Source of the DNA: Paludibacter sp.
GTDB taxonomy: Bacteria; Bacteroidota; Bacteroidia; Bacteroidales; Paludibacteraceae
Assembly (NCBI GenBank): GCA_028710415.1
Contig: JAQTUE010000016.1
Coordinates: forward strand, 1-64,000
Length of the DNA: 64,000 nt
Direction: 5' to 3'
Under the pieces are notes generated by a model. That model saw only the letters and a list, made by a program, of their open reading frames with translations, searched no databases and was not told where the DNA came from. Both the position numbers and the translations under genes were made by a program. This document shows positions 51,707-61,812 of the stretch, one piece after another; within the stretch, counting starts at the first letter, position 1, and each line of letters starts with the position of its first letter.

Positions 51707-51892
51707 GTGACAATATCATGATGTCGCCACGATGTTGCTGATAATCCATATATAATCCAATAATAATCCATATATGATCCATATATAATCCATATTTATA
51801 TAAGGATGGATTATATATGGATTATTACTGGTTTATTATTTTGTTATTTTTTTGTTATAAGCGACATCATGGCGACATCATGGCAATATCAC
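51707..51892 (-). repeat. palindromic MITE-like element, copy B
   Basis: The inverted partner of the element at 10007-10185; its core 51740-51834 is the exact reverse complement of 10053-10147. Ends GTGACAATATC and GATATTGCC-type form imperfect 22-bp inverted repeats. It lies in the 720-base gap between the nucleotidase gene and tyrS, which otherwise shows only the tyrS promoter. Confidence 0.85.
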
Positions 51893-52092
51893 GGCTATGT
51901 AAAAATTGAACTTAATACTAAAAATCATGCATTCAAAAAGTTCATTATTTTAAAATTGCAGGGTTTTATCTTTTGTTTGGTTATTGGAGCTTGACACTTA
52001 ATCACTTCCGGGAATCGATTGTCACTATTTTAGTTTTCTTTAAATTTCACAGGAAGAATGCTCGTATTTGAAACCCGAACATCTCTAAGTTT

Positions 52093-52123
52093 TTGTAGGT
52101 AAAAGCAAATTGTCGTATATTTG
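52093..52123 (+). promoter_or_regulatory. promoter of tyrS
   Basis: TTG at 52093-52095 (within TTTTG), 20 bases, TATATTTG at 52116-52123. A full Bacteroides-type match, 53 bases before the start codon. Confidence 0.75.
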
Positions 52124-52176
52124 CATGTTCGTAAAAGAGTCAGGAATTAAACATCGCATAAAAAGCATAAATACAA

Positions 52177-53469
52177 ATGAATTTTATTGAAGAATTGCAG
52201 TGGAGGGGCATGATCCATACCATGATGCCGGGAACAGAAGAACAATTGGCAAAAGAAATGACGTCGGCGTACGTGGGCATTGACCCTACAGCAGATTCGT
52301 TACACATTGGCCATTTGGTGAGTGTTATGATGCTGAAACATTTTCAACGTGCAGGTCACAAACCGATTGCATTGGTAGGTGGTGCTACCGGAATGATTGG
52401 CGACCCATCAGGAAAATCGGCTGAACGGAATTTATTGGATGAGGCAGCCCTTCGTCATAATCAGGATTGTATACAGGCTCAACTGGAAAAGTTCCTTGAT
52501 TTCACCAGCAATTCACCCAATGCAGCCGAAATGGTGAATAATTACGACTGGATGAAAGGATATTCCTTCCTGAATTTCATTCGGGATATCGGAAAACATA
52601 TCACCGTGAACTACATGATGGCTAAAGAATCGGTAAAAAAACGACTTAGCAGCGAATCGAACGTAGGCATGTCGTTTACCGAGTTTTCATACCAATTGCT
52701 ACAAGGCTATGATTTTCTGCATTTGTATCAGGAAAAGAACTGTAAACTGCAAATGGGAGGCTCTGACCAATGGGGAAACATTACCACCGGCACCGAACTG
52801 ATCCGTCGCAAGACCGGAGGAGAAGCTTTCGCGTTGGTATGTCCTTTGATTACGAAGGCTGATGGTGGTAAATTTGGAAAAACAGAAAGTGGCAACGTGT
52901 GGCTGGACCGCCGGTATACCTCGCCTTATAAATTCTACCAGTTCTGGTTGAACGTGAGTGACACCGATGCTGAGAAATACATCAAGATCTTTACGGCCAT
53001 TGCGAAAGAAGAAATTGACAGCCTGATTGCTGAACATGCCCTGGCTCCTCATTTGCGTATCCTTCAGAAAAGGCTGGCACAGGATGTAACCGTGATGGTT
53101 CATTCCGAAGAAGATTACCAGGCAGCGGTGGAAGCTTCGAACATATTGTTCGGGAATTCTACCTCCGAAGCATTGAAAAAACTGGATGAAGAAACCCTGC
53201 TGGCCGTATTTGATGGGGTTCCCCAATTCACGATTCCGAAGGAATTGCTGGCTACGGGAGTCAAAGCGATCGACCTGCTGACCGAAACAGCCGCTGTTTT
53301 CCCATCAAAAGGGGACATGCGCAAGCTGGTTCAGTCCGGAGGGGTAAGCATTAACAAAGAAAAACTGGAAAACCAGGACGAGCTGCTGGATAGTTCAAAA
53401 CTGCTCAACAACAAATATTTATTGGTCCAGAAAGGCAAGAAGAATTATTATTTGCTAACGGCAGAGTAA
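52177..53469 (+). CDS. tyrS: tyrosyl-tRNA synthetase
   Basis: A 430-residue class I synthetase. The HIGH motif is [10 protein letters not shown], the Tyr/ATP-binding motif [14 protein letters not shown], and the KMSKS-type loop is KFGKT. Residues about 350-430 are the S4-like RNA-binding domain ([16 protein letters not shown]). The length is normal for the bacterial TyrRS. Confidence 0.96.
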   Translation: MNFIEELQWRGMIHTMMPGTEEQLAKEMTSAYVGIDPTADSLHIGHLVSVMMLKHFQRAGHKPIALVGGATGMIGDPSGKSAERNLLDEAALRHNQDCIQAQLEKFLDFTSNSPNAAEMVNNYDWMKGYSFLNFIRDIGKHITVNYMMAKESVKKRLSSESNVGMSFTEFSYQLLQGYDFLHLYQEKNCKLQMGGSDQWGNITTGTELIRRKTGGEAFALVCPLITKADGGKFGKTESGNVWLDRRYTSPYKFYQFWLNVSDTDAEKYIKIFTAIAKEEIDSLIAEHALAPHLRILQKRLAQDVTVMVHSEEDYQAAVEASNILFGNSTSEALKKLDEETLLAVFDGVPQFTIPKELLATGVKAIDLLTETAAVFPSKGDMRKLVQSGGVSINKEKLENQDELLDSSKLLNNKYLLVQKGKKNYYLLTAE

Positions 53470-53507
53470 AGATATAAACACTTATTTAGATTATTTTCTC
53501 AAAAGGG

Positions 53508-53538
53508 TTTGGAAAAAAGAAAATAAGATGTATCTTTG
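53508..53538 (+). promoter_or_regulatory. promoter of tRNA-Gln (UUG)
   Basis: TTTG at 53508-53511, 19 bases, TATCTTTG at 53531-53538: full consensus, 28 bases before the tRNA. Confidence 0.8.
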
Positions 53539-53566
53539 CAGCGCTTTAGAAATGAAGCCCAACGAT

Positions 53567-53640
53567 TGTCTCATGGTGTAATGGTAGCACTGCAGTTTTT
53601 GGTTCTGCCTGACCAAGTTCGAGTCTTGGTGAGACAACCA
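53567..53640 (+). tRNA. tRNA-Gln (anticodon UUG)
   Basis: A 74-base cloverleaf with acceptor arms TGTCTCA/TGAGACA, T-loop TTCGAGT, D-arm with AATGGTA, and anticodon loop TTTTGGT giving UUG. CCA is encoded. It has a private promoter and terminator. Confidence 0.95.
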
Positions 53641-53650
53641 ATCAAGGTAA

Positions 53651-53688
53651 TCGGTTGAATTTCAAAAAGGAAGTTCAACCGGTTTTTT
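53651..53688 (+). terminator. terminator between the two tRNA-Gln genes
   Basis: Stem CGGTTGAA (53652-53659) with TTCAACCG (53674-53681) followed by a six-T tail. Confidence 0.85.
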
Positions 53689-53702
53689 GTTTCGCAAAAG
53701 CA

Positions 53703-53732
53703 TTGTTTACAAGAAATATTTTTGTAATTTTG
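53703..53732 (+). promoter_or_regulatory. promoter of tRNA-Gln (CUG)
   Basis: TTG at 53703-53705, 19 bases, TAATTTTG at 53725-53732; a clean Bacteroides-type promoter placed after the first tRNA terminator. Confidence 0.75.
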
Positions 53733-53811
53733 TACCATTAAAAACGTTGGGCCGAAAGCCTACAGTACAAGGATGTGATTTCCGCACATAAAAAGGGGAG
53801 CAACAGCGTAT

Positions 53812-53882
53812 TGTCTCATGGTGTAATGGTAGCACTGTAGTTTCTGGATCTGCCTGTCAAGGTTCGAATCCTTGTGAGACAA
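53812..53882 (+). tRNA. tRNA-Gln (anticodon CUG)
   Basis: A 71-base cloverleaf with the same acceptor stem as the first copy and T-loop TTCGAAT; anticodon loop TTCTGGA gives CUG. The 3' CCA is not encoded (CAA follows), unlike in the first copy. Confidence 0.95.
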
Positions 53883-53898
53883 CAATTCAAAATGATAA

Positions 53899-53935
53899 AT
53901 GCCTGATAGTCAAATATGACTTTCAGGCATTTTTG
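53899..53935 (+). terminator. terminator after the tRNA pair
   Basis: ATGCCTGA (53899-53906) pairs with TCAGGCAT (53923-53930); four to five T follow. Confidence 0.85.
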
Positions 53936-54371
53936 GATTTATTTTAAGACTTGCACAAAACTTGCACAAAACATTGTTCAAAATCACTTGAAATACTTGT
54001 GGAGAACTTGCTCAAGAGTTGCTAAGAAAATTCTTTGAAATGTAAACAAGGTCTAAATCATTTAATAAAAAATCCCCATAACATGGTTATTTCAGAGAAT
54101 TGAAAACTCATTTATTGAGTTTAGTGGGTGAAAGTAAAAAGTGAAAATCTTATTTATTCATTTGATTTATTGCTGACTATTTTCTCATTAAAATTACTTT
54201 TTCAAATCTAAGGAACATTTCTGTTTTAGAAGATAGGTCCATATACATCGAGAACATACTCTACAAAGCTCACCAGATTAAATCTAAAGCATTCCATTAA
54301 CCCGGGAAACAACTACTTCAGATTGCCCGGAGAACAACGCATTCAAAGCTTAAATAGTCTCATTGGATCCC
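53936..54371. other. 430-base gene-free stretch
   Basis: AT-rich, with a short direct repeat (CTTGCACAAAA at 53953 and 53964) and no supported gene. The converging GH3 gene ends at its right edge. Confidence 0.6.
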
Positions 54372-56567
54372 TTATCTAACGTTCACATCAACTTTACCTT
54401 TCATATCACGGGAAGAACTGCCCAGCATAAGGGTGTAACTTCCAGGTTCCACCTCCCATGCCCTTTTGTTTTCGTTGTAATAGGCAAAACTGCTTACAGG
54501 TACCTCCAAGGTTACCATCTTAGTCTCACCAGCTTTGAGGAATACTTTCTTGAAAGCTTTCAGTTCCTTTGCAGCACGGGTTACAGAAGATTTGGATTTA
54601 CTCATGTAGAGTTGCGCTGTTTCGGCACCATCGATTTTACCGGTGTTTGTCAATGAAAAGGATACTTTCACGATACCATCAGCCTTTACCCCTGTCTCAT
54701 CAACCGTTGGTTTCGAAAAGTCGAAAGTGGTGTAACTCATGCCGTAACCAAAGGGAAACAGTGGAGCTATTTTTTTTGTATCCAGCCAACGGTAACCCAC
54801 CAGGATATCCTCTTTGTACTGAACATTCACACTATCACCGGGATAACAAAGTTTATCAAAGGAGTGAGCACCGATATCGTTAAGTTTCTTCGGAAATGAG
54901 AATGGTAATTTTCCGGATGGATTCACATCGCCCGAGAGTACATCAGCCAACGCATTTCCGGCTTCCGAACCCAAATACCAAGCCTGCACAACGGCTGGAG
55001 TATTTTGCAACCAAGGCATCGTAATTGCATTCCCACTTGCCAAAATCACAACAATATTTTGGTTTACTTTCCGTAATGATTCAATTAGCTTATCCTCCCC
55101 AAATGGCAGACTAAGCGACTTGCGGTCGCCACTTTCACAATCCTGAAAATAATTCTTATTTAAACCTCCTACAAAAAACACCACATCAGCCGTTTTAGCT
55201 ACCTCAACAGCTGCATTCAGCAGAGAATCAGCGTTTAGTTTAGATGGTTCTTCACGCCCGTAGAGCGAAGGCCCTGAAGCATATCCCATACTGTAAACAA
55301 TATGTTCTTTGCCATATTTGTCTTTTAAGCCTTGCAAAGGAGATACTTCGTAAGCTACTTTAAGTGAAGTGGAACCTCCACCTACAACCAAACTGCGGGC
55401 AGCATTCTCACCGATGACGGCGATTTTCTTATATTTCCCCGCAGGGATTGGTAACATATTATTCTCATTTTTCAACAATACAATGGCTTCCTGAGCAATT
55501 TTGCGGGCAACCTCGCTATGTTCGGGCGATACGAAACGTCCAAACGGGCGATTAGCACTCATAGTGGTGCGGAAAATTATGCGCAAAATTCTACGAGCCT
55601 TATCATCAAGTTTGGCCATGTCGTATTTTCCTTCCTTAATTCCTTTCAGGAATGGGTTGGCCAAATAATAACTGGAGAATGGGAAATGACCTTGAGTTGT
55701 CAACCCATTCGTATAAGTACCCATTTCAATGTCAAGACCATTGTTTACAGCCTCATCAGTATTGTGTACGCCGCCCCAGTCGCTAACAACTACACCATCG
55801 AATTTCCAGTCCTGTTTCAGTATTTTATTCAATAGTAAGTCACTATGACAACAATGCTCGCCTCTGAATTTGTTGTACGCACCCATAATCGACCACGCTT
55901 TTCCTTCTTGAACAGCCGCTTTGAAAGCCGGAAGATAAATTTCGTGCAATGCGCGGTCGCTAAGGTTTACATTTATTTCTCCGCGACTAATTTCCTGATT
56001 GTTCAGCGCAAAATGCTTAACACAAGCCGCCACACCGCAGGATTGTACACCCTGAATATAAGGAACAACCAAGCGCGATGCCAGATAAGGATCTTCGCCC
56101 ATGTATTCAAAGTTGCGGCCATTAAGCGGGCTACGGTAGATATTTACCCCGGGACCCAACAAGATGGTCTTTTCGCGATGACGTGCTTCTTCTCCAATAG
56201 ATTTACCAAACTGCAATGCCATTTCGGGATTGAAAGTTGCAGCCAGTGCCGTAAGAGCAGGAAAGGCAGTACACGAATCATTCGTCCATTGAGCACCACT
56301 CCATTCATCCCATAATTTTTCGTCGCTCACACCGTGCGAACCATCCGACGACCATACATCAGGGATCCCCAAACGAGCAACTCCCTTAGAGCTAAACTTT
56401 GATTGAGCATGACAAAGCTCCACCTTTTCTTTGGTAGTCAGCAACGAAAGGGCATTTTCCACCCGATCTTCAATAGGTTTGGTTACATCAAGGTATACCT
56501 GCGTTTTTTGCTGCGCAGTTACCATTATAGAGATTCCTAAAACTATTGACAGAATTATTGATTTCAT
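54372..56567 (-). CDS. bglX: glycoside hydrolase family 3 beta-glucosidase
   Basis: A 731-residue secreted enzyme. The ATG at 56567 (MKSIILSIVLGISIMVTAQQ) starts the signal peptide. The GH3 N-terminal barrel holds the nucleophile Asp in VVVSDWGGVH; the C-terminal sandwich (about 370-600) has the KIAVIGENA segment and acid/base region; a fibronectin-III-like domain closes the protein (GAETAQLYM). It releases glucose, or in some members xylose, from the non-reducing ends of beta-linked oligosaccharides. It is the last gene of the glycan-degrading run. Confidence 0.93.
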   Translation of the reverse strand: MKSIILSIVLGISIMVTAQQKTQVYLDVTKPIEDRVENALSLLTTKEKVELCHAQSKFSSKGVARLGIPDVWSSDGSHGVSDEKLWDEWSGAQWTNDSCTAFPALTALAATFNPEMALQFGKSIGEEARHREKTILLGPGVNIYRSPLNGRNFEYMGEDPYLASRLVVPYIQGVQSCGVAACVKHFALNNQEISRGEINVNLSDRALHEIYLPAFKAAVQEGKAWSIMGAYNKFRGEHCCHSDLLLNKILKQDWKFDGVVVSDWGGVHNTDEAVNNGLDIEMGTYTNGLTTQGHFPFSSYYLANPFLKGIKEGKYDMAKLDDKARRILRIIFRTTMSANRPFGRFVSPEHSEVARKIAQEAIVLLKNENNMLPIPAGKYKKIAVIGENAARSLVVGGGSTSLKVAYEVSPLQGLKDKYGKEHIVYSMGYASGPSLYGREEPSKLNADSLLNAAVEVAKTADVVFFVGGLNKNYFQDCESGDRKSLSLPFGEDKLIESLRKVNQNIVVILASGNAITMPWLQNTPAVVQAWYLGSEAGNALADVLSGDVNPSGKLPFSFPKKLNDIGAHSFDKLCYPGDSVNVQYKEDILVGYRWLDTKKIAPLFPFGYGMSYTTFDFSKPTVDETGVKADGIVKVSFSLTNTGKIDGAETAQLYMSKSKSSVTRAAKELKAFKKVFLKAGETKMVTLEVPVSSFAYYNENKRAWEVEPGSYTLMLGSSSRDMKGKVDVNVR

Positions 56568-56773
56568 ATGTGAATAATTTATTTTATAGAACATAAGGAA
56601 CTCGCATGCCAGATTCTCATTGCCTTTGGCGAACCTGCTTGTTCATGCTTCGTTTCATATTATAATAATTTGTTTATAAATGTAAAATGAAACGGACATG
56701 TTGCAATATATTAATATCATATTCAGTATAGTTTTGAAGCAACACATTCATCTCATTTGCAAATAATTGTATT

Positions 56774-59596
56774 TTACAATTTCACGACAATTTTAGAACC
56801 ATTATATTGAATAGTTTTAGGTTCTGAGATTGATTTGCCAATGGCAATAACACGAAATGTACGGTTGGGGAGCATTCCTTCGAAGCTGCCCTTACGATCG
56901 CCAATAGTAAGCGTACTTTCAGCTTCGTTGTATACGAAATTAATGGTAGCAAAATTGCCTTTTTCATAATTATAGTTTGTGCCTTCGTCTTCGTACAAAC
57001 TGAACTTGCCATCTTTACCCTGATACACACGAATTTCGATGTCATCGGCTTTCTTTTCGGAAGCATATTGCATCACCGGACCAACAGGCAGGATTGTACC
57101 CGCAGGTACGAATAAGGGGATATGTTCAAGCGGAGCTTCAACATTTATTTTTTGACCGCCGTCTATGAGTTTGTTTGAGTAGAAATCGTACCATTTGTTT
57201 CCTGCAGGGAAATAAACCTCGCGGTTGCGTGCTTTGTAACTGTAAACCGGGCAAACCATCAATGCAGAGCCCAACAGGAATTGATCACTAACTCCATAAG
57301 TATGTTTATCTGCTGTATAACTCATTGCCAGCGAACGCATCAACGTATAATCGTTATGGTAGGCCATTCCTGCCAACGAGTAGATGTATGGCATCAGGCG
57401 GTAACGCAGTTCGTCATAATAGACAAGGCTTTTGTAAACCGGATGATTCTCAGGGGCAAGATTATAAATTTCGCGGTAAGGGAATTGCCCGTGGCTACGG
57501 AAAAGAGGGGCAAACGATCCGAACTGAAACCAACGCAGGTTCAATTCACGCCATTCATTAAGATCGGCATTTTCACTACCCGTTTTATCAAAAATTTGCT
57601 GGGCGGTATCATAACGTTTTTCCACGCAGAAGCCGCCAATATCCATGGTCCAGAAAGGGACACCCGACATGGCAAAGTTGAGTCCTGCCGATATTTGCGA
57701 CTTCATATCTTCCCAACGGGTAGCAATATCGCCACTCCATGTAGCAGTGGAGTAGCGTTGCAAGCCTGCAAAACCTGAACGGGTAAGCAAGAAAACACGT
57801 TTGTTGTTATCCGCTTCACGTTGTCCTTTGTAGATAGCATCTGCATTCATCAGGGCATAAGCGTTGAAATATTTGTTTGAGGACCCTAATGCTGTTGGTC
57901 CACATAATTTCTTGCGATAATCCATATCGGTACAATCCCTTACATTAGGTTCGGAAGCATCCATCCACCACGCATCAAATCCTTTTACATAAAGGTTGTC
58001 TTTCATCTGATTCCAGAATAATTTGCGAGCACCGGCACTGTAGGCATCGTAGAAAGATCCGACATAACCAGGACCAACCCAATCACGGATACTGTCTTTA
58101 GCAGCCTGCATATACATCCAACCTTTTTGTTCAAATTGTTTAAAATGGTCGGTTGTGACATAAAACTTCGGCCATACCGAAATCATGATATGAGCGTTCT
58201 CTTTGTGTAACGAATCCACCATGCCTTTTGCATCCGGGAATCGGGCAAGGTCGAATTTGTGGCTTCCCCACTCAGATTCAGGCCAGTAGTTCCAGTCAAG
58301 CACGATATTGTCGAGCGGAATGTTCCGTTTGCGGTATTCGGATACCACGTTCAACAATTCATCCTGCGTTTTGTAACGTTCGCGACTTTGCCAATAACCC
58401 ATAGCCCATTTTGGCATAATACTGGCCTTGCCGGTCAGGGTGCGGTAACCGCTGATTACGTTATCCATATTTTTACCTGCAATGAAATAATAATCCATCT
58501 TGTCTCCCATTTCCGACCAAAAGGATATGTTGCCGTTTTTCTCCAACTGGCTTGATGATAATGCTTTTAGTCCGATATAAGAAACACCGCCATCGGGTTT
58601 CCATTCTAATTTTATTCTGGTGCGTTCTCCTTTTTTCAATGGAAAACGGTAACGGTATGTATTCGGATTCCACGAGGTTCTCCAACGTTCGGGCACTACC
58701 AACGAATCGTTAAGCCACACTTTGGTGTATCCGGCATAGTAAAGACTAAATTTGAAAGTATCCGTTTGATTGGCAACAATAGCTCCTTCCCAAACTATTG
58801 AACCATCATTGAACTTAAATTCGGTTGGAAAATTTTTTACAGTTTTAATATTTTCGTAATCTATGGACGATTCCTGACGGACAATCGGAGCTTGATCCTT
58901 TTGAGTGTATGTAGCAGTAAGAGAACCCTCTTTACCGTCCTTATTATAGAGAGTAAACTGGTTCAGGTCTTTGTAATCGCGGGGATCACCGTACTTGCTC
59001 TGTGAATAATTATCCCACAATATCCCGTAATTATTGGTAGACATGATGAAAGGGATGGACACCTTCGTATTGTACTGGAAAAGATCCTCGCTTTTGTTTT
59101 TGTAGTTGAAATCATCCGACTGATGTTGTCCCAACCCGTATATCGCTTCACCGGGAGTACCTGTGAAAACCTGCTGCATGGTGTAACCTTTATCGTTTTC
59201 TACAGCAAAGGGCTTGAAACTTCTCCCACCTTTTACCTCTTGAAGCAATACTTTCCCTGAATTGTCTAAAAATGAGATTTTACCTGTTAGCAGGTCAACC
59301 TTTACGGTAAGTTCATCAGTGGTCAGTTGGGCAAATTGCTTATTATCTGTTACTTTAAAATGCGTTTTTGGTTCTAATCCAGCCACAACACAAAGACTGG
59401 GTACGTTCGGTAGAACGTTTTCAGGAGATGCCTGCACCCTGACAATCCGGCTGTTGACAACGCTGATTTCGATAGTTTTCGCAGCACCATTTTTAGGCGA
59501 GACCTTCATGCCGTTAGGCAATGTTTGAACAGAGCCGACTGAAAACATGCATCCTGCAATTGCCAGAAATACAATAGAGAGAGAGATTCGTTTCAT
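56774..59596 (-). CDS. GH31 alpha-xylosidase/alpha-glucosidase with PA14 insert
   Basis: A 940-residue exported enzyme. The N-terminus has a lipobox-like end (FLAIAGC), so it may be a lipoprotein. The galactose-mutarotase-like N-domain (about 30-215) is followed by a PA14 insert (about 225-370, IVWEGAIVANQTDTFKFSLYYAGYTKVWLNDSL). The GH31 barrel has its catalytic Asp in GFDAWWMDASEPN. The C-terminal beta domains end the chain. The PA14 insertion at this point is known from alpha-xylosidases of xyloglucan loci (Cellvibrio Xyl31A, Bacteroides GH31), so alpha-xylosidase is the favoured activity; sequence alone does not exclude alpha-glucosidase. Confidence 0.9.
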   Translation of the reverse strand: MKRISLSIVFLAIAGCMFSVGSVQTLPNGMKVSPKNGAAKTIEISVVNSRIVRVQASPENVLPNVPSLCVVAGLEPKTHFKVTDNKQFAQLTTDELTVKVDLLTGKISFLDNSGKVLLQEVKGGRSFKPFAVENDKGYTMQQVFTGTPGEAIYGLGQHQSDDFNYKNKSEDLFQYNTKVSIPFIMSTNNYGILWDNYSQSKYGDPRDYKDLNQFTLYNKDGKEGSLTATYTQKDQAPIVRQESSIDYENIKTVKNFPTEFKFNDGSIVWEGAIVANQTDTFKFSLYYAGYTKVWLNDSLVVPERWRTSWNPNTYRYRFPLKKGERTRIKLEWKPDGGVSYIGLKALSSSQLEKNGNISFWSEMGDKMDYYFIAGKNMDNVISGYRTLTGKASIMPKWAMGYWQSRERYKTQDELLNVVSEYRKRNIPLDNIVLDWNYWPESEWGSHKFDLARFPDAKGMVDSLHKENAHIMISVWPKFYVTTDHFKQFEQKGWMYMQAAKDSIRDWVGPGYVGSFYDAYSAGARKLFWNQMKDNLYVKGFDAWWMDASEPNVRDCTDMDYRKKLCGPTALGSSNKYFNAYALMNADAIYKGQREADNNKRVFLLTRSGFAGLQRYSTATWSGDIATRWEDMKSQISAGLNFAMSGVPFWTMDIGGFCVEKRYDTAQQIFDKTGSENADLNEWRELNLRWFQFGSFAPLFRSHGQFPYREIYNLAPENHPVYKSLVYYDELRYRLMPYIYSLAGMAYHNDYTLMRSLAMSYTADKHTYGVSDQFLLGSALMVCPVYSYKARNREVYFPAGNKWYDFYSNKLIDGGQKINVEAPLEHIPLFVPAGTILPVGPVMQYASEKKADDIEIRVYQGKDGKFSLYEDEGTNYNYEKGNFATINFVYNEAESTLTIGDRKGSFEGMLPNRTFRVIAIGKSISEPKTIQYNGSKIVVKL

Positions 59597-59671
59597 TCGA
59601 TTTTTATTTTATATTTTCTAGGATTTTCTTTGTTTATCTTTTTTTTAGGGATTTACTTTGTTGAATTTTCA

Positions 59672-61753
59672 TTATTCACTCCATACCAATACCCCGGCAG
59701 GTTTCAATACTTTTTCGCCAACTAATATCTTAGAAGTTACAGGCAGGTTCATTGCATAGTCTTGAGAAGAATAATTTACAGCAACATAAAACCCATTGCG
59801 CCAATAAACATACACCCCCTGGGGATAATCTTCAGTTGTGGCTCCTGATTCGACATAAGTATTGCGTAAAATATCTTTTTCCAGATTCGAATCATCGGTA
59901 TCCACTCCTATGTAGGTTACAGAACCTTTCCCAATCTTGTGTTTCACAACAGCAGTTTTACCTTTGTAGAACTGGTTGTCATAAGTCGCCAGCACTTCCG
60001 TATTTTTATCGGCCATAAGCATATCGGCCCAATTGTTCCAGTAGTAATGGGTCGATTTCATTAAAATATCGCCTTTTGCGTAGCCGGAAAGCATATCGGT
60101 TGCTTTTAAATGTGCGCCTATCAGGCCTGAAATTGGTGCAGCAATTTCACTTTCCCAGAAATGTCCTGCCCGATCTTTGGTAGCTGTACGGCAAGTTACA
60201 ATCAAATGCCCTCCATTCGATACATAATTATTCCATTTCTTTACTAAAGCGGAATCAACCATTTCGTAAGCAGGTATTATCACGACCTTATATTTTGACA
60301 AATCGGCTGTTTCCGGGACTACGTCAACAGTTGCCCCCAGGGATTTACCTAATTCCAAAAACTTAACCGGGTAGTTCCAGGCATCCCATTGGAAGGTTTG
60401 TTTTTGCCTGTCGATAGTCCAGTAATTTTCGAGATTCCAAACAATTGCAGTGGATCGGGCAGCTAGTTTCTCGGGCATTTTAGCATCAGGCTTGTATTGT
60501 TTACGGAGTTCTTTTATCTCTTTCATAAACTGCATATACTCCTCCCCACCGGGCGAAGGTGTTACGCCATCTGTCAGTATCATACCCGCATGGTATTGTT
60601 CAGAGCTATACAAAAGCTGACGGAAACGATAGGAACAGGCCAGTTTCCCACCCGCAGCAAAGGTATGATACAGCCACATACGCACAGTACCCGGCAAAAG
60701 CAGCGGATTGTAACCACCCCAGTTTACCGGTCCGGGCTGAATTTCCATCACTCCCGACATACCGCCTACGGATTTATAATATTCTGCTCCAAACAGGATT
60801 ACTTTGCTATTTCCCAAGCGAAATCCTTGATCACCAAGATTGTCAGTGCCACCATTTGGATAAGCAGTATAGGCAGCAAAATCGAGTTTTTTCGTACGCC
60901 GTGGGTCAGCACCTGTGCATATTGCTGTATAATTGGTGGTGATATATTGGTTCTTCGAAATGAAGTTCCGCAATGCTTCTGCCTGAAAGTCCAGGAATTC
61001 CCCTTGCGCATCGGCTGAGTAACGTTTAAAATCAAGCAGAGCGTGAGGATTGTTGCCCCACCAACCCACCAAGTTGGTATTAGGGATAATAACCTGATCG
61101 AAATTATTGAACCATTGGCTCCAGAAGGCTGCCCCCCAGGCTTGGTTCAACGTATCGATGGTTTTATACTTGTTTTTCAGCCACTGCCTGAAAGCTTCTT
61201 GCGATGATGGACTGTAGTCCGCATTTGCTGGAGGCTCATTATCAATTTGCCATCCGGTCACATTTTTATTTTGCCCATAACGTTTGGCCATTTCGGTTAC
61301 GATTTTATCGACAAACATGCGATATTTGGCATTGACGATTGATTCCAGTCCACGTGTGCCGTTCTCGGCACGAATGTAATGGCCATCCATGCAAAATGTT
61401 TCGGGGTAGTTTATACGCATCCATGTCGGTGTTGTTGCCGAAGGAGTACACATGACCACCTTAAGGTTGTATTTGGCGCATATGTTCACTACTTTATCAA
61501 GCCATCCAAAGTCAAACTTCCCTTCCTCGGGTTCCATTTTGAACCAGGCAAACTCGGCAATGTGGACAAATTCAAAACCCATGTCCGAAATCTTCTTTAT
61601 ATCCCGTTCCCACTGGTTTTCGTTCCAATGTTCAGGATAATAATAAATACCGGTAGTAATCAGGTCTTTCTCAGGGAAAAACCGATTGGCATTTTGAGAA
61701 TTGACGGTCAATACTGAAATTGACACTAACACTACAATCAAGAACTTTTTCAT
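59672..61753 (-). CDS. GH42 beta-galactosidase
   Basis: A 693-residue secreted enzyme (signal to about NSQ). GH42 features: GIYYYPEHWNENQWERDIKKI at the start of the barrel, the acid/base Glu in GWQIDNEP, the nucleophile Glu in LFGAEYYKS, a trimerisation domain (about 410-620, including VDVVPETADLSKYKVVIIPAYEMV), and a small C-domain (PAGVLVWSE). It removes terminal beta-galactose from plant oligosaccharides, which matches a galactosylated xyloglucan or galactan substrate for this locus. Confidence 0.92.
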   Translation of the reverse strand: MKKFLIVVLVSISVLTVNSQNANRFFPEKDLITTGIYYYPEHWNENQWERDIKKISDMGFEFVHIAEFAWFKMEPEEGKFDFGWLDKVVNICAKYNLKVVMCTPSATTPTWMRINYPETFCMDGHYIRAENGTRGLESIVNAKYRMFVDKIVTEMAKRYGQNKNVTGWQIDNEPPANADYSPSSQEAFRQWLKNKYKTIDTLNQAWGAAFWSQWFNNFDQVIIPNTNLVGWWGNNPHALLDFKRYSADAQGEFLDFQAEALRNFISKNQYITTNYTAICTGADPRRTKKLDFAAYTAYPNGGTDNLGDQGFRLGNSKVILFGAEYYKSVGGMSGVMEIQPGPVNWGGYNPLLLPGTVRMWLYHTFAAGGKLACSYRFRQLLYSSEQYHAGMILTDGVTPSPGGEEYMQFMKEIKELRKQYKPDAKMPEKLAARSTAIVWNLENYWTIDRQKQTFQWDAWNYPVKFLELGKSLGATVDVVPETADLSKYKVVIIPAYEMVDSALVKKWNNYVSNGGHLIVTCRTATKDRAGHFWESEIAAPISGLIGAHLKATDMLSGYAKGDILMKSTHYYWNNWADMLMADKNTEVLATYDNQFYKGKTAVVKHKIGKGSVTYIGVDTDDSNLEKDILRNTYVESGATTEDYPQGVYVYWRNGFYVAVNYSSQDYAMNLPVTSKILVGEKVLKPAGVLVWSE

Positions 61754-61812
61754 AATCTGTTTTTAATTTTTTATTTTATACAGGACATTGACCTTTTTAA
61801 CCTGCAACCCTG

